From contig JARGSG010000006.1 of the NCBI GenBank assembly GCA_030374805.1, positions 434,001 to 498,000 of the forward strand: 64,000 nucleotides of DNA, written 5' to 3'. The notes beneath the pieces were generated by a model. It was given only the letters and a program-made list of their open reading frames with translations, searched no databases and was not told the DNA's origin. The stretch comes from Gracilaria gracilis (Eukaryota > Rhodophyta > Florideophyceae > Gracilariales > Gracilariaceae). The stretch's first letter is position 1. Each line of letters opens with the position of its first letter. This document shows, piece by piece, positions 62,825 through 64,000 of this stretch. The translations under genes were made by a program, and so were the position numbers.

Positions 62825-63028
62825 TCATGCGGAGCACGGTTTCGGATCCCCCATTGAGAAGAAATGCATCATATATTGAACTATCGGAATCAGTTTATTC
62901 ATCACTGTCGGAATGTTTGGCTCGATGCCGAATTGATCCAGGTTTTCTTCACGCGCAATCTGAGCTTCTGTTAATAGTTGAAGAGCCTGCTTTGTCTCCT
63001 GGGGTGAGAGCGGTTCTACTTGGGACAT
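62825..63028 (-). CDS. small hypothetical host protein (67 residues)
   Basis: Starts at an ATG in good context (CACAAAATGTCC) and has natural protein composition: MSQVEPLSPQETKQALQLLT, EAQIAREENLDQFGIEPNIP. It reads helical and soluble, and ends GDPKPCSA-stop only 55 bp from the end of LTR B. It may be a complete small protein, a first exon, or the N-terminal stub of a gene cut by the insertion of B. Family not recognised. Confidence 0.45.
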   Translation of the reverse strand: MSQVEPLSPQETKQALQLLTEAQIAREENLDQFGIEPNIPTVMNKLIPIVQYMMHFFSMGDPKPCSA

Positions 63029-64000
63029 TTTGTGATAGAATGCGTAGAAGACTGGTGGTGCAGTGTTGTGGTTTTTGTTTCTCTGGAGGCAAGAAGTTGT
63101 CTACTATCTTGGTGTAACTTTTTTTAAACGTGATTTTCATCCGATGGAGAAAATTGTCTGTTTTACATATCATTACAAAATATCGTAATCGGTGTCTTGA
63201 GGTCTAATCATAGAACGTAAAGAAGAATAATTCATGCTGTGAAACCTGTGTTTTGTAGCCGTAGAAAAGCAAGGATATGCTACATCAAAATTCAGGGGTG
63301 TGGTGCTCAATTCGGCACTGTTACAAACTGATTTTGGCCAGCACAATTCAGTCTGTTTATGGCAATTAGAATGAATTGTTGCAATTAGATTGCATATGTA
63401 GACTTATTCAGTGCGTAAAAGGGCAGTTTTTGCGTAGTTTCTTGGGAGTCCAAGATTTGAGATTGTAACTACGTACTGAATTTAGGACATAGTACAAGAT
63501 CTTGTGGTGTAAGTTGTCTTATTTAGGATTCTATGAAGCCACTTTCACTATTTATATTCTATGCAAAAACGCAGACATTCCCTGACTTGGTATACCACTT
63601 ATATGATCTATCAAGAAACTGATTAATTGCGTTAGTTACTATAAACTTCGTAAAAAGTCTATTGAGAAGAAACGTAAAAGGGAGAAAGAAGATCAAAGCC
63701 TCATACAATGAAACTCGACTTATATCTGTTCTCATCTGTATGGAAATCTCGTTACACTTTCGGTGTCCCTAAGAACAGTTTCAAACTTTTATCTACCAAC
63801 CTTTGAATTCAGCAGTGAAGAGCATAAATTTCTGGTGATAGTTTAATAATTGGGACCCTTCAAACTGAAAACCATTATTCGACAACAACTATTTTACTTT
63901 TGAAATTAAACGTCCTTGCTCACCAAGCAATTTTGAAAGGTTTTGGTTTGCTCTGCAACGCCTCCGAAGTTCAAGGAGTGATTGATATACTACAAAAGAA
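63029..64000. other. AT-rich intergenic, no gene seen
   Basis: No frame of note, no repeat and no recognisable remnant. The part next to 63029 is the presumed promoter of the small minus-strand frame. Confidence 0.5.

Overview
This is nuclear DNA of a eukaryote with few introns and many transposons. Host genes are single open frames, three of them with TATA-like boxes about 90-170 bp before the ATG. Between them lie degraded and nested retroelements of four kinds: Ty3/gypsy with chromodomain, an oomycete-like gypsy, Ty1/copia, and a tyrosine-recombinase (DIRS-like) element. My best guess is a multicellular red alga (florideophyte, Chondrus-like), at about even odds. That rests on gene style and transposon mix, not on a diagnostic gene. 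I recognise no rRNA, tRNA, CRISPR or plasmid feature.

Layout. 1-4124: 3' end of gypsy element A, inserted into the pol of an older, different gypsy (D, 4125-5080). 5.9-31.2 kb: host region. It holds two small hypothetical genes, a broken NB-ARC-like remnant, a secreted Cys-rich protein (minus strand), a catalase with a signal peptide, a frame-broken membrane-protein gene, a small secreted protein with a Lys/Cys tail, a degraded tandem duplication of a Cys-rich secreted protein gene plus a zinc-finger gene, and a Sel1/TPR-repeat gene. 31.43-32.48 kb: a 1-kb AT-rich inverted-repeat transposon. 32.86-37.87 kb (minus): the DIRS-like element, with its recombinase placed before gag. 38.6-53.49 kb: a Ty1/copia element split by complete gypsy element C (38791-50386, 508-bp LTRs, 5-bp target duplication TGGTG). 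53.55-62.77 kb: gypsy element B, lacking its 5' end. 62.8-64 kb: AT-rich host DNA with one small minus-strand frame.

The most interesting system is a long antisense gene between pol and the 3' LTR in all three chromodomain gypsy elements (A, B, C). It starts just inside the 3' LTR and runs back toward pol. A and B are close relatives, and their antisense frames differ mostly at synonymous sites of the minus strand. C is much more diverged but keeps recognisable blocks. This points to a real antisense-coded protein of unknown function, possibly transcribed from a promoter on the other strand of the LTR. The second notable case is the 22-28.8 kb tandem duplication, in which about 200 bp of the zinc-finger coding sequence has flipped orientation in one copy.
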